Shown in pieces: positions 45,088 to 53,932 of a stretch of DNA of 64,000 bases; positions within the stretch are counted from its first letter, which is position 1, and each line of letters starts with the position of its first letter. The position numbers were made by a program, and so were the translations under genes. The stretch lies in the NCBI RefSeq assembly GCF_000179615.1, contig NZ_AEDD01000008.1, forward strand, positions 124,001-188,000, read 5' to 3'. Under the pieces are notes generated by a model, which was not told the origin of the DNA, ran no database searches, and saw only the letters and a program-made list of their open reading frames with translations. Source of the stretch: Paenibacillus curdlanolyticus YK9. Its GTDB lineage: Bacteria; Bacillota; Bacilli; Paenibacillales; Paenibacillaceae.

Positions 45088-46026
45088 TTGGCACGAATTG
45101 CTGGGAATTTAACGGAACTGATCGGGCACACGCCTTTGCTCGCATTAGACAATTACGGGAAGAAGCTTGGGCTTGAGGCTTCGATTGTTGGAAAGCTGGA
45201 GTACTTCAACCCTGCTGGCAGCGTGAAGGACAGAATCGGCTTCGCCATGATTAAGGATGCGGAAGAGCAGGGCCTGCTGCGTCCGGGGGCGACGATTATT
45301 GAGCCTACGAGCGGCAATACAGGCATCGCGCTGTCTTTTGCGGCTGCGGCGCTTGGCTATCGGCTCGTTATTGTGCTGCCAGAGTCGTTCTCGCTAGAGC
45401 GGCGCACGTTAATGAAAGCGCTCGGTGCTGAGCTTGTGTTAACGCCTGCAGCTGAGGGAATGCGAGGCGCGATTAAGCGTGCAGAGGAGCTCAAGCAGCA
45501 GTTTCCAGGCTCCTATATCCCTCAGCAATTCGAAAATGCTGCGAATCCGGCGATCCATCGCAGCACGACGGCGGAGGAAATTTGGCAGGACACGGACGGC
45601 GATCTGGCAGCATTCGTCGCTGGGGTTGGCACGGGCGGAACGATTACTGGCGTCGGCAGTCTGTTGAAGGAACGGAAGCCGGAGATACGGATCGTTGCAG
45701 TTGAGCCTGCTGATTCGCCGGTGTTATCCGGCGGCAGGCCAGGCGCGCATGGCATTCAAGGCATTGGGGCTGGCTTCGTGCCTGGGATTTACCGCCCGGA
45801 GGTCGTCGATGAAATTATTCAGATCAGCAGCGATGATGCGATGGAAACGTCCCGTATTCTGGCTCGCACTGAAGGCTTGCTTGTAGGTATTTCTTCAGGC
45901 GCAGCTGTGTACGCGGCGACCGCTCTGGCGCGCAAGCCGGAATTTAAAGGCAAACGGATCGTTGTGCTGCTGCCGGATACGGGCGAGCGGTACTTGTCGG
46001 CTGGCTTGTACGGACGCGGCGAGTAA
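45088..46026 (+). CDS. cysK: Cysteine synthase (O-acetylserine sulfhydrylase)
   Basis: PLP enzyme (312 aa) making cysteine from O-acetylserine and sulfide. TTG 45088 is chosen because GGAGGGG lies just upstream and the product then starts [17 protein letters not shown], the normal CysK start; the ATG at 45064 precedes that site. The PLP lysine is K47 in NPAGSVKDR. The substrate loop [11 protein letters not shown] and phosphate-binding [10 protein letters not shown] are intact. A CysM or paralogous role cannot be excluded. No T-box or S-box is visible in the upstream gap. Confidence 0.93.
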   Translation: MARIAGNLTELIGHTPLLALDNYGKKLGLEASIVGKLEYFNPAGSVKDRIGFAMIKDAEEQGLLRPGATIIEPTSGNTGIALSFAAAALGYRLVIVLPESFSLERRTLMKALGAELVLTPAAEGMRGAIKRAEELKQQFPGSYIPQQFENAANPAIHRSTTAEEIWQDTDGDLAAFVAGVGTGGTITGVGSLLKERKPEIRIVAVEPADSPVLSGGRPGAHGIQGIGAGFVPGIYRPEVVDEIIQISSDDAMETSRILARTEGLLVGISSGAAVYAATALARKPEFKGKRIVVLLPDTGERYLSAGLYGRGE

Positions 46027-46109
46027 GCGAAGAATGCTTGCCTTTGTGGATGCCTGACATGCGTACATGCTTGCCGTCCGATAAAGCATTTTGCTATGAA
46101 AATAGTTGC

Positions 46110-46138
46110 TTGACTCCGCTCTAATCAGCAAGTATTAT
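46110..46138 (+). promoter_or_regulatory. Promoter of the tRNA-Thr gene
   Basis: TTGACT (46110-46115), a 17-bp spacer and TATTAT (46133-46138) lie 34 bp before the tRNA. Confidence 0.8.
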
Positions 46139-46171
46139 ATAAAAGTCGCTGTTAATCCGACATCTTTAATT

Positions 46172-46247
<76 letters not shown>

Positions 46248-46261
46248 TTTCATTAACGATA

Positions 46262-46290
46262 ACACGGTCCTTCGGGCCGTGTTTTTTTTG
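46262..46290 (+). terminator. Terminator of the tRNA-Thr gene
   Basis: ACACGGTCC-TTC-GGGCCGTGT followed by eight T, with one T.G pair in the stem. Confidence 0.93.
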
Positions 46291-46359
46291 ATGTTTCCAT
46301 CATGACCTATGAATCTCGTAGTATAATAAAAGCACTTATTTTCGTTATGGAGGATTGGC

Positions 46360-47316
46360 ATGACACAGATTAATCAATTAGTAAGCCAAGATGAGTTTAC
46401 TGGATTTTATTTATTGAAAGAGCTGGACATTCGCCAGACGAATGCAACGCCGCCCAAAGATTATTTTGATATCGTGCTGTGCGACTCGACAGGACAGCTG
46501 TCAGCGAAGATGTGGGATGTTTCCTCCATGGATAAGGAAACCTTTTTCCCAATGGGATTGGTGAAAGTGAAAGGCATCGTCCAAACCTATCGCGAGCGGC
46601 TGCAAATCAAAGTGATCCAAATGCGCCTTGCCGTTCCGGAGGACGGCGTTTCGGTTACAGATTTTATTCGATCTGCGCCCATCCGGCCAATCGACCTTGT
46701 TCATACGATCAAGCACGAAGCAGATTCGATTAAAGACGAAGTTGTTCGTACGATCGTTTCGTTTTGCATCGCGAAGGCGGAAGAAAAGCTGATGCATTAT
46801 CCGGCCGCGAAGACGCATCACCACGCCTACTATGCAGGCCTTGCCTATCATATTGTGCGTATGCTGGAACTAGGTGATTTCGTCAGCCGCCAACGACCGT
46901 TCTTGAACGCCGATATGCTGCGGGCGGGCATTATTCTCCATGATATTGCCAAAACGGAGGAAATGACGGCACAGCTGGGCGTCGTATCAGATTATAGCGT
47001 AGTTGGCAAGCTAATTGGGCATATTGCGCTTGCGTCGTCTTGGATTACGGAAGCAGCGATCCAGACGGGGATTTCACTGGAGGCCGAGCAGGTGATTGGG
47101 CTACAGCATCTCGTCTTGTCCCATCATAATACGGGCGAATGGGGCAGCCCCGTTCAGCCGCAGACGGCGGAAGCGGTCGCACTGCATTACATTGACTCGT
47201 TAGATGCCAAGCTGCAGATGGTAGAGGATGCGCTTGATTCGACGCCTGCATCGGAGCCATGGACGCCTGTCATCCGCGGGCTCGATAACAAAGCGGTTTA
47301 TCGGACGAAGCCTTAG
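46360..47316 (+). CDS. yhaM: YhaM-type 3'-5' exoribonuclease (OB fold + HD domain)
   Basis: Manganese-dependent 3'-5' exonuclease acting on RNA and single-stranded DNA (318 aa). An N-terminal OB fold (~10-95, DIVLCDSTGQLSAKMWDVS) binds nucleic acid. The HD domain (~145-300) shows THHHAYYAGLAYH, IILHDIAKTEE (the HD pair) and VLSHHNTGEWGSP. The length and order match YhaM of Firmicutes. A TATAAT at 46322-46327 is a likely -10 box. Confidence 0.93.
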   Translation: MTQINQLVSQDEFTGFYLLKELDIRQTNATPPKDYFDIVLCDSTGQLSAKMWDVSSMDKETFFPMGLVKVKGIVQTYRERLQIKVIQMRLAVPEDGVSVTDFIRSAPIRPIDLVHTIKHEADSIKDEVVRTIVSFCIAKAEEKLMHYPAAKTHHHAYYAGLAYHIVRMLELGDFVSRQRPFLNADMLRAGIILHDIAKTEEMTAQLGVVSDYSVVGKLIGHIALASSWITEAAIQTGISLEAEQVIGLQHLVLSHHNTGEWGSPVQPQTAEAVALHYIDSLDAKLQMVEDALDSTPASEPWTPVIRGLDNKAVYRTKP

Positions 47317-47333
47317 CTGAAGAGCGGGAAGGA

Positions 47334-47360
47334 AGAGAGCAGTTTGCTGCTCTCTTTCCC
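47334..47360 (+). terminator. Probable terminator of yhaM
   Basis: AGAGAGCAG-TTTG-CTGCTCTCT is a perfect 9-bp stem, with GGGAA/TTCCC able to extend it. The tail is not a clean T run, so strength is uncertain. Confidence 0.6.
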
Positions 47361-47474
47361 TGTGATTATGGACTTTGGGACGCTTGCGGGGGAAGATTCA
47401 AACCTGCCCGTAAACTTTTTTTTAGGAAAAAAGGTCCAATCATAGAAATTGCCGATTCACTTCTGTTATTATTA

Positions 47475-47489
47475 TGATAATGATTATCG
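47475..47489 (+). promoter_or_regulatory. Fur box before the FecCD permease genes
   Basis: TGATAATGATTATCG matches the 7-1-7 Fur box (TGATAATNATTATCA) at 14 of 15 positions, 31 bp before the first permease start. Iron-starvation induction of the operon is the direct inference. Confidence 0.85.
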
Positions 47490-47519
47490 TTATCTCTCAC
47501 TAGGAAGGAACCTGTCATC

Positions 47520-48560
47520 ATGAGTAAGTCATCTTCGACGGTGGAGCAGCCGAAGCTTCGCACCCGTCCATTAGCTGCAACGCTTGTTCTGATAGGCGGG
47601 GCTGCTGCGCTGCTGTTTAGCATCGCTCTTGCGATTTCCTACGGTGCGGCAGATATCAAGTTTACGACCGTATGGGCAGCTGTTTTTCATTTTAACCCGA
47701 ATCTGACGTCGCATCAGGTCATTCAGGAGATTCGGCTGCCGCGCGTGCTGGCAAGCGCGCTGGTCGGCGCAAGCTTTGCAGTTGCAGGCGCGCTTATGCA
47801 GGGGATGACGCGCAACCCGATGGCCGATTCGGGATTGCTGGGCTTGAACTCAGGCGCAGGCTTCGTGTTATCGCTCTGCTTCGCATTTGCGCCGGGCATG
47901 TCGTATAACAGCATTATTGCATGCTGCTTCTTGGGTGCGGCACTCGGTGCCGGCATCGTATTCGGCATCGGCTCGCTGGCCAAGGGGGGCTTAACGCCTG
48001 TGCGGCTCGTGCTTGCAGGCGCAGCGGTTTCCGCGCTGCTTACCGCGTTAAGCGAAGGCATTCAGCTGTCCTTCAAAATCGGACAAGACATCGCCTTCTG
48101 GATGGCAGGCGGCGTAGCGGGCACCAAGTGGTCCCAACTTGAGATCATTACGCCATGGCTAGCAGTAGCTTTCATCGGGGCCCTTATGATCTCGAAGTCC
48201 ATTACGCTGCTAAGCTTAGGGGAAGAGATCGCATCGAGCCTTGGCCAACGAACGGGTCTGGTCAAGCTGATTGCGATGCTGATCGTACTTGTGCTCGCGG
48301 GCGTTTCCGTTTCTGTCGTAGGCGCTGTTGCCTTCGTCGGGCTGCTCGTTCCTCATGTGACCCGATATTTGGTCGGCGTCGATTATCGCTGGATCATTCC
48401 TTGCTCTGCGATACTGGGCGGGTTGCTGGTCGTGCTGGCTGACTTGGCGGCGCGAATGATTAATCCGCCTATGGAAAATATTCCGCTTGGCGCGGTCATT
48501 TCGATGATCGGCGTTCCATTCTTCCTCTATCTTGCTCGTAAAGAAAGGAGAGGGCTGTAA
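47520..48560 (+). CDS. Iron-siderophore ABC permease, FecCD family (subunit 1)
   Basis: Membrane subunit of a Fe(III)-siderophore importer (346 aa) with about nine or ten hydrophobic helices. Family marks are IRLPRVLASALVGASFAVAG near ~72-91, MTRNPMADSGLLGLNSGAG, and near the C-terminus GAVAFVGLLVPHVTRYLVG (ATPase-coupling loop). It follows a strong Fur box and overlaps the next permease start by one base (TAATG). No binding lipoprotein or ATPase is encoded beside it, as in systems that use a shared ATPase. Confidence 0.93.
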   Translation: MSKSSSTVEQPKLRTRPLAATLVLIGGAAALLFSIALAISYGAADIKFTTVWAAVFHFNPNLTSHQVIQEIRLPRVLASALVGASFAVAGALMQGMTRNPMADSGLLGLNSGAGFVLSLCFAFAPGMSYNSIIACCFLGAALGAGIVFGIGSLAKGGLTPVRLVLAGAAVSALLTALSEGIQLSFKIGQDIAFWMAGGVAGTKWSQLEIITPWLAVAFIGALMISKSITLLSLGEEIASSLGQRTGLVKLIAMLIVLVLAGVSVSVVGAVAFVGLLVPHVTRYLVGVDYRWIIPCSAILGGLLVVLADLAARMINPPMENIPLGAVISMIGVPFFLYLARKERRGL

Positions 48561-49597
48561 TGGAAGCAGTGAATCGTCTTTCGGTTGAAAGCCGCAGGCG
48601 CAGACGCGGCATACTTGTCATGTCGATTTTGGGCGCGCTTATTATTGTTTCATTTATTATCAGCATGAACAGCGGCTACATTCGAATGTCGCCGATGAGC
48701 GTATTGCGAACTTTATTCGGCTTCGGCTCAAGCAAGGATGAGCTGATTTTGTTCGACTTCCGGCTTCCGCGCATCGTGATCTCGCTGCTGATCGGCGCAG
48801 GGCTTGCGGTTTCGGGCTGTATTTTGCAAGGGGTATCGCGCAATGCGCTGGCTGATCCTGGCATACTCGGCATTAATGCCGGAGCGGGCCTTGTCGTAAC
48901 CTTATACGTCGCGTTTTATTCGAATGCGGCTGGCAGCGTTGGGGTGTTCGTGCTCCCGATGCTTGCGATGCTAGGTGCGGGATTAGCGGCTTTTGTCATT
49001 TATTCTTTGGCGTATAAGCGCAATGAGGGCATTTCGCCTACGAGCTTGATTTTGACAGGCATCGCGGTTGCAGCAGGCATCAGCTCGATTATGATTGTCA
49101 TAACGCTTCGAATTAGCCCAGAGCAATATCAATTTGTTCAAACCTGGCTCATCGGCAGCGTTTGGGGGACGAACTGGAAGTTCGTGCTTGCGCTGCTCCC
49201 TTGGATTGTCTTATTGATTCCCTATACGATGATGCGGGCGAATGTGTTGAACATATTGAACTTGAGCGAGCAGACAGCAGCGGGGCTAGGGGCGCCGATT
49301 GAAAAATCGCGCAGAGTCCTTCTCGCGGTAGCGGTCGGCCTTGCGGGCTCATGCGTGTCCGTCAGCGGCGGCATCGGATTCGTCGGTTTAATCGGGCCGC
49401 ATCTCGCAAGAAGGCTGGTTGGGCCGAAGCATCAGCTGCTGATCCCGACGGCCGCGCTCGTAGGCGCGCTGCTCACGATTGTAGCCGATACGATCGGCCG
49501 ATCGATTTTGCCGAAACAGGAAATACCGATTGGCGTCGTGGTAGCTGTTATTGGCGCACCTTATTTCTTGTACTTGTTAGCGAGATCCAAAGCATAA
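48560..49597 (+). CDS. Iron-siderophore ABC permease, FecCD family (subunit 2)
   Basis: Partner permease (345 aa) with the same family pattern: FRLPRIVISLLIGAGLAVSG, SRNALADPGILGINAGAG and GGIGFVGLIGPHLARRLVG. It is translationally coupled to subunit 1 and the two should form a heterodimer. The next gene (an ABC exporter) starts 56 bp later and is probably a separate unit, although no terminator is seen between them. Confidence 0.93.
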   Translation: MEAVNRLSVESRRRRRGILVMSILGALIIVSFIISMNSGYIRMSPMSVLRTLFGFGSSKDELILFDFRLPRIVISLLIGAGLAVSGCILQGVSRNALADPGILGINAGAGLVVTLYVAFYSNAAGSVGVFVLPMLAMLGAGLAAFVIYSLAYKRNEGISPTSLILTGIAVAAGISSIMIVITLRISPEQYQFVQTWLIGSVWGTNWKFVLALLPWIVLLIPYTMMRANVLNILNLSEQTAAGLGAPIEKSRRVLLAVAVGLAGSCVSVSGGIGFVGLIGPHLARRLVGPKHQLLIPTAALVGALLTIVADTIGRSILPKQEIPIGVVVAVIGAPYFLYLLARSKA

Positions 49598-49653
49598 ATT
49601 GCGTTTTATGATCATGGATGTAACTGAAAGCCGAAGGGAGTTGGGATGACGGA

Positions 49654-51372
49654 ATGCTTCAACGATTTTTTTCTTACTATCGACCGTATAAAGGTTTGTT
49701 TATGCTCGATTTTGGCTGTGCGGTGCTGGCGGGGCTCATCGAGCTCGGATTTCCGCTTGCCATTAACAAATTCGTAGATGATCTGCTGCCTAATCAGGAA
49801 TGGGGCCTTATTTTGTGGGCATCCGCTGGCTTGCTGGCGTTGTACGTGCTCAATACGTTCCTGATGTACATCGTCAACTATTGGGGACATATGCTTGGCA
49901 TTAATATTGAAACGGATATGAGGCGGAAGCTGTTCGAGCATATCCAGAAGCTGTCTTTCCGGTTTTTCGATAATACGAAGACGGGGCATCTCATGACGCG
50001 TTTGACGAATGATATGCTGCAAATCGGCGAGATGGCCCACCATGGTCCTGAGGATTTATTTATTGCGGTCATGACGCTTTCGGGCGCTTTCGTGCTTATG
50101 CTGTTTATTCACTGGAAGCTGGCGGTCATGACGTTTATCGTCGTTCCGCTCATCATTTGGATCGTTATTTATTTCAATGGCAAAATGACGAAGGCGGTTC
50201 ACCAGCTATTCGGCGATATCGGTGATTTTAATGCTCGGGTGGAAGACAATGTCGGCGGCATTCGCGTTGTTCAAGCCTTTTCCAACGAGGAGCACGAGAA
50301 GGAGCAATTCGCTGTCAATAACGGCCGGTTCCGCTTATCCAAGCTGGTCTCGTACAAACTGATTGCGAAGAATAGCTCGATCAGCTACATGATGATGCGT
50401 TTCGTAACGCTGTTCGTCATGGTGTGCGGCACGTGGTTCGTCATTCAGGATGACCTGACTTATGGACAATTTATCGGTTTCTTGCTGCTCACGAACGTGT
50501 TTTTCCGCCCAATTGAGAAGATTAACGCGATTATCGAGAGCTATCCGCAAGGGATTGCCGGATTCAAACGGTATTTGGAGCTGCTAGACACAGAGCCGGA
50601 TGTTCAGGATGCGCCGGATGCGATCGAATTAGGCGAGCTGCACAATACGATCCAGTTCCAAAATGTTTCGTTCGGCTATGACGATGACGCGCAAGTGCTG
50701 AGCGGCATTAACCTGACGATACGCAAAGGGGAAACCGTCGCCTTCGTCGGCCCTTCCGGAGCGGGCAAGTCGACGCTGTGCAGCCTGCTGCCGCGGTTTT
50801 ATGAGGTAACGGAAGGGGCTGTACGCATAGACGGTACGGACATCCGCCACGTGAAGCTTCAATCGCTGCGCAGGCAGATCGGCATCGTACAGCAGGACGT
50901 ATTCCTGTTCGCAGGTACGATTCGTGAAAATATTAGCTACGGCAAGCTGAATGCTTCAGAGGCCGAGCTGTGGGAAGCGGCGCGCCGCGCACGCTTGGAT
51001 GAATTTATCAAACAGCAGCCGGATGGCATGGACACGGTTATCGGTGAGCGCGGGGTGAAGCTGTCCGGCGGACAGAAGCAGCGGCTTTCGATCGCACGGA
51101 TGTTCTTGAAAAACCCGCCGATTCTTATTCTAGACGAAGCCACCTCGGCGCTGGATACCGAGACGGAGTGGATGATTCAGCAGTCGCTCGCTGAGCTGTC
51201 GGAAGGGCGCACCACGCTGGTTATTGCCCACCGATTGGCGACAATTAAAAATGCCGACCGGATTGTCGTCGTGACGCCGGACGGCATATCCGAGCAGGGC
51301 CGGCACCAAGAGCTGATCGCGGCAGGCGGCATCTACAGCCGACTGCACGAGGCGCAGTTCGGCGCCCTGTAA
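49654..51372 (+). CDS. ABC exporter (membrane + ATPase), homodimer type
   Basis: Complete half-transporter (572 aa) of the multidrug/lipid exporter type. Six helices (~1-300) precede an ATPase domain (~330-572) with Walker A GPSGAGKST, signature LSGGQKQR, Walker B ILILDEATSALD and the switch His in IAHRLAT. The cytoplasmic loop QKLSFRFFDNTKTGHLMTRL is typical of BmrA/YfiBC-like proteins. It has no partner gene, so a homodimer is expected. Position after Fur-controlled permeases could mean siderophore secretion, but that is only suggestive. A weak GGGAG precedes the ATG. Confidence 0.9.
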   Translation: MLQRFFSYYRPYKGLFMLDFGCAVLAGLIELGFPLAINKFVDDLLPNQEWGLILWASAGLLALYVLNTFLMYIVNYWGHMLGINIETDMRRKLFEHIQKLSFRFFDNTKTGHLMTRLTNDMLQIGEMAHHGPEDLFIAVMTLSGAFVLMLFIHWKLAVMTFIVVPLIIWIVIYFNGKMTKAVHQLFGDIGDFNARVEDNVGGIRVVQAFSNEEHEKEQFAVNNGRFRLSKLVSYKLIAKNSSISYMMMRFVTLFVMVCGTWFVIQDDLTYGQFIGFLLLTNVFFRPIEKINAIIESYPQGIAGFKRYLELLDTEPDVQDAPDAIELGELHNTIQFQNVSFGYDDDAQVLSGINLTIRKGETVAFVGPSGAGKSTLCSLLPRFYEVTEGAVRIDGTDIRHVKLQSLRRQIGIVQQDVFLFAGTIRENISYGKLNASEAELWEAARRARLDEFIKQQPDGMDTVIGERGVKLSGGQKQRLSIARMFLKNPPILILDEATSALDTETEWMIQQSLAELSEGRTTLVIAHRLATIKNADRIVVVTPDGISEQGRHQELIAAGGIYSRLHEAQFGAL

Positions 51373-51395
51373 GGCTGCGCCGACCGCGCAAGATG

Positions 51396-51547
51396 GCGAA
51401 TAGGGCATGGGAATATGCCCTATTGGCCTGCCGGCCGCGCGAGCCCGCGAATAGGGCATGAGAATATGCCCTATCGGCCTGCCGGCCGCGCGAGACCGCG
51501 AATAGGGCATGAGAATATGCCCTATCGGCCTGCCGGCCGCGCACAAT
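51396..51547. repeat. 51-bp tandem hairpin repeat, three copies
   Basis: Starts directly after the ABC exporter stop. Copies begin with GCGAATAGGGCAT at 51396, 51447 and 51498. Each holds ATAGGGCAT-N6-ATGCCCTAT (9-bp stem, 6-nt loop) followed by GGCCTGCCGGCCGCGC. A degenerate partial unit (GACCGCGCAAGATG) precedes the first copy. Copies 2 and 3 are almost identical, with a single difference (GAGCCC/GAGACC) between hairpins. Confidence 0.9.
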
Positions 51548-51562
51548 AGAAACAATAGAGGA

Positions 51563-51606
51563 TGTCCCAAAAGTCATTATCAATTGACTTTTGGGACAGC
51601 TTTTTT
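51563..51606. terminator. Terminator downstream of the ABC exporter and 51-bp repeats
   Basis: TGTCCCAAAAGTCA (51563-51576) and TGACTTTTGGGACA (51585-51598) form a perfect 14-bp stem with an 8-nt loop and a following T run. Confidence 0.92.
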
Positions 51607-51658
51607 ATCGCCGGATTGCCCTTAATAGACAAGATTTCTCTATCTCGATGCTATGTGG

Positions 51659-51851
51659 TTGCATTCTGTACAACGAAAAAGGCATGAACAGCCTGCCCTA
51701 AAGGTTCCCGTTGCAGTTCATGCAATGAGATACGGTCCAGAAGTGGCAAAATGTGCTCAAAACATAGAAAGCGTCTTTCCCGTTGCACAGGATACAATGA
51801 CACCGCCTTACTCCCTCGCTCAAGCCAATATCATTGCATGAACTGCAATGA
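51659..51851. repeat. Array of TTGCA-N5-TRCAA hairpin units (family 2, copy 2)
   Basis: The gap 51607-51966 has no supportable gene. Units TTGCA-N5-TRCAA-YGA lie at 51659, 51711, 51783 and 51834, with loops TTCTG, GTTCA, CAGGA and TGAAC. The 18 bases TTGCAGTTCATGCAATGA at 51711 recur exactly inverted at 51831-51848, and the 51783 unit is close to the inverse of the 51659 unit, giving order A-B-A'-B'. Offsets (0, 52, 124, 175) match the array at 9067 (0, 52, 125, 176). It lies between two convergent terminators. Confidence 0.82.
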
Positions 51852-51966
51852 GCAGATTTCTCCATGCACCAACGCCAACTCAAACACAACGGATATCGCA
51901 GTCCGCATCCAAACGCGACATCCATGCAGTCCACTCGCAACCACACCGGCCAAACGCTTGCGGCGC

Positions 51967-52012
51967 AAAAACAAGGGGCGTCCCCCGCCATCGTGGCTTT
52001 AGGGACACCCCT
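51967..52012 (-). terminator. Terminator of yhbH
   Basis: Read on the minus strand, AGGGGTGTCCC and GGGACGCCCCT pair (one mismatch-type G.U/A-C position) and are followed by TTGTTTTT. Confidence 0.8.
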
Positions 52013-52016
52013 GCGC

Positions 52017-53180
52017 TCAAACCGTCGCGCCCTCACGCTTGCGGAAGAACGATTTCAGCGCATTGTACACTTCTGTTTTCTCGCGAATCACATGGTACAT
52101 AAAATTCGGAATGTTGATATGCTTATACGCCGACATGAGCGTGCTGGAGCGGTTGTATTGGTTCACTTCGCCGTAGCCGAACAGGTTGGCGCGCTTGAGC
52201 AATTCGCCGATGAGCTTGACGCAGCGTTCGTTGTCGCTGGTCAGATTATCGCCGTCGGAGAAGTGGAACGGATAAATGTTATACATATTCGGGGGATACC
52301 GGCTGTCGATAATTTCGATCGCTTTTAAGTAGGCGGAGGAGCATATCGTACCGCCGCTCTCGCCGCGGGTGAAAAACTCCTCCTCGGTCACTTCTTTCGC
52401 TTCGGTATGATGGGCGATGAAGACGATATCGACCTTCTCATATTGATGCCGGAGAAAGCGAGTCATCCAGAAGAAGAAACTGCGCGCGCAATATTTTTCG
52501 AATGATCCCATGGAACCTGATGTATCCATCATTGCGATAATGACAGCGTTGGATTGCGGCTTCACTATTTCTTCCCATGTTTTGTAGCGCAGGTCATCGG
52601 GAGAAATGTGATGAATGCCTGGCTGGCCGCTTGTCGCGTTGCGTCGCAAGTTTTCCATAATCGTCCGCTTTTTGTCGATGTTAGACATAATGCCCTTCTT
52701 GCGGATGTCGTTGAATCGAACTTCCGTCGTTTCAAGCTGGTCGCGGTCCTTTTGCTTCAAGAACGGCAGCTCCAGCTCCTCAAACAACATCGCTTCCAGC
52801 TCAGCTAGGCTGATTTCGGCTTCAATGACATCTTCGCCCGGCTGATCGCCGGCGCCTTCGCCTTTGCCGGGTCCTTGCGCCGCCTGCGGATCGACGCCGA
52901 GCACATCGCCAACCTGACTATCGCCATCGCCTTGGCCAACATGCTTGTTCTTGTTGAAATTGTAGACGATGCGATATTCATCCAAGCTTCGAATCGGCAC
53001 CTTGATGACCTGCTTGCCGTCGGACATGACGATGCTTTCCTCTGAAACGAGGTCAGGCAGGTTCTGTTTGATCGCTTCCTTCACCTTTTCCTGGTGGCGA
53101 GCCTGGTCCTGATACCCTTTGCGGTGCAGCGACCAGTCCTCGCGAGACACGACGAACAGAGGATTTTCCAATGAACCCAT
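52017..53180 (-). CDS. yhbH: YhbH/DUF444 sporulation protein
   Basis: Sporulation protein of the DUF444 family (387 aa), usually encoded with PrkA kinase and SpoVR. GGGAGGTG precedes the ATG at 53180. The N-terminal region is basic ([22 protein letters not shown]). A charged low-complexity segment (~95-125) follows, and a von Willebrand A-like domain (~190-370) carries the MIDAS-type motif [10 protein letters not shown] and ends in [14 protein letters not shown]. In this genome it is 16 kb from spoVR and no prkA is in view, so the classical three-gene cluster has been split. Confidence 0.95.
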   Translation of the reverse strand: MGSLENPLFVVSREDWSLHRKGYQDQARHQEKVKEAIKQNLPDLVSEESIVMSDGKQVIKVPIRSLDEYRIVYNFNKNKHVGQGDGDSQVGDVLGVDPQAAQGPGKGEGAGDQPGEDVIEAEISLAELEAMLFEELELPFLKQKDRDQLETTEVRFNDIRKKGIMSNIDKKRTIMENLRRNATSGQPGIHHISPDDLRYKTWEEIVKPQSNAVIIAMMDTSGSMGSFEKYCARSFFFWMTRFLRHQYEKVDIVFIAHHTEAKEVTEEEFFTRGESGGTICSSAYLKAIEIIDSRYPPNMYNIYPFHFSDGDNLTSDNERCVKLIGELLKRANLFGYGEVNQYNRSSTLMSAYKHINIPNFMYHVIREKTEVYNALKSFFRKREGATV

Positions 53181-53321
53181 GCCCGAACACCTCCCGTCTA
53201 TGTTAGACCGATAACGTCGTTACGCTTCTCGATACAGCTTGTTACTAACTATATTCAAGGGGGATGGGGGTTATGTGAGATGAAGTCCGCCCACTTTCGA
53301 CAATTGGTCATCGATGGGGCG

Positions 53322-53349
53322 TTGGAAAGGACCATGAGTATGCTATAAT
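53322..53349 (+). promoter_or_regulatory. Promoter of the DUF423 gene
   Basis: TTGGAA (53322-53327), a 16-bp spacer and TATAAT (53344-53349). Confidence 0.7.
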
Positions 53350-53389
53350 GGGTGCGGCATTTATTAGAAGGACGGAGAGGATGGTCACA

Positions 53390-53776
53390 TTGACGAACAA
53401 ATATGCCGCTTTTGGAGCGGTTCACGCCATGCTGGCGGTCATGCTTGGCGCATTCGGCGCACATGGTCTGAAGGATGTTCTGGATTCGGACATGCTCGAC
53501 GTATTTGAGACAGGCGTTCGCTATCAAATGTATCACGCGCTAGCGCTGCTTGCCGTTGCGCTGCTTGCTGGCCGGGCGCATCGCCCACAGATGATCCAAA
53601 GAGGAGCAATGCTGCTTCATATCGGCATTTTCATTTTCTCCGGCAGCTTGTATGTACTTAGCCTTAGCGGAATCAAATGGCTTGGCGCCATTACGCCGCT
53701 CGGTGGCGTTGCTTTTATCGCTGGCTGGGCAATGATTGCTTGGACGCTTTGGCAAGGCAGGCACGAGAAGAATTAA
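53390..53776 (+). CDS. DUF423 family small membrane protein (YwdK-like)
   Basis: 128-aa protein with four membrane helices. TTG 53390 is chosen because GGAGAGG ends 9 nt before it; ATG 53381 would touch that site. The family start is clear: KYAAFGAVHAMLAVMLGAFGAHGLK, then TGVRYQMYHALALLAVALL and LGGVAFIAGWAMIAW. The molecular function of DUF423 is unknown. Confidence 0.88.
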   Translation: MTNKYAAFGAVHAMLAVMLGAFGAHGLKDVLDSDMLDVFETGVRYQMYHALALLAVALLAGRAHRPQMIQRGAMLLHIGIFIFSGSLYVLSLSGIKWLGAITPLGGVAFIAGWAMIAWTLWQGRHEKN

Positions 53777-53932
53777 CCCATTTGTGAATTCAGTGATAAG
53801 ATGTCAATATTAATGTCATTAATCTACAAATATCGACATTATATTAGCATTTTTTTCTATCCCTCAACGTTACGTTCGTTTATAATAGAACCAACAGTTG
53901 GTTCGCATTCGGACACAGGAGGGACGTTTTGG

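Noticed and set aside
51396-51547. Possible CRISPR array at the 51-bp repeats
   Set aside because: The whole 51-bp unit is repeated with almost no variation, so there are no unique spacers. It is a tandem repeat.
51698-52328. Short frames on both strands across the hairpin array and the yhbH end
   Set aside because: They run through repeats and the yhbH terminator and carry no domain or start signal.
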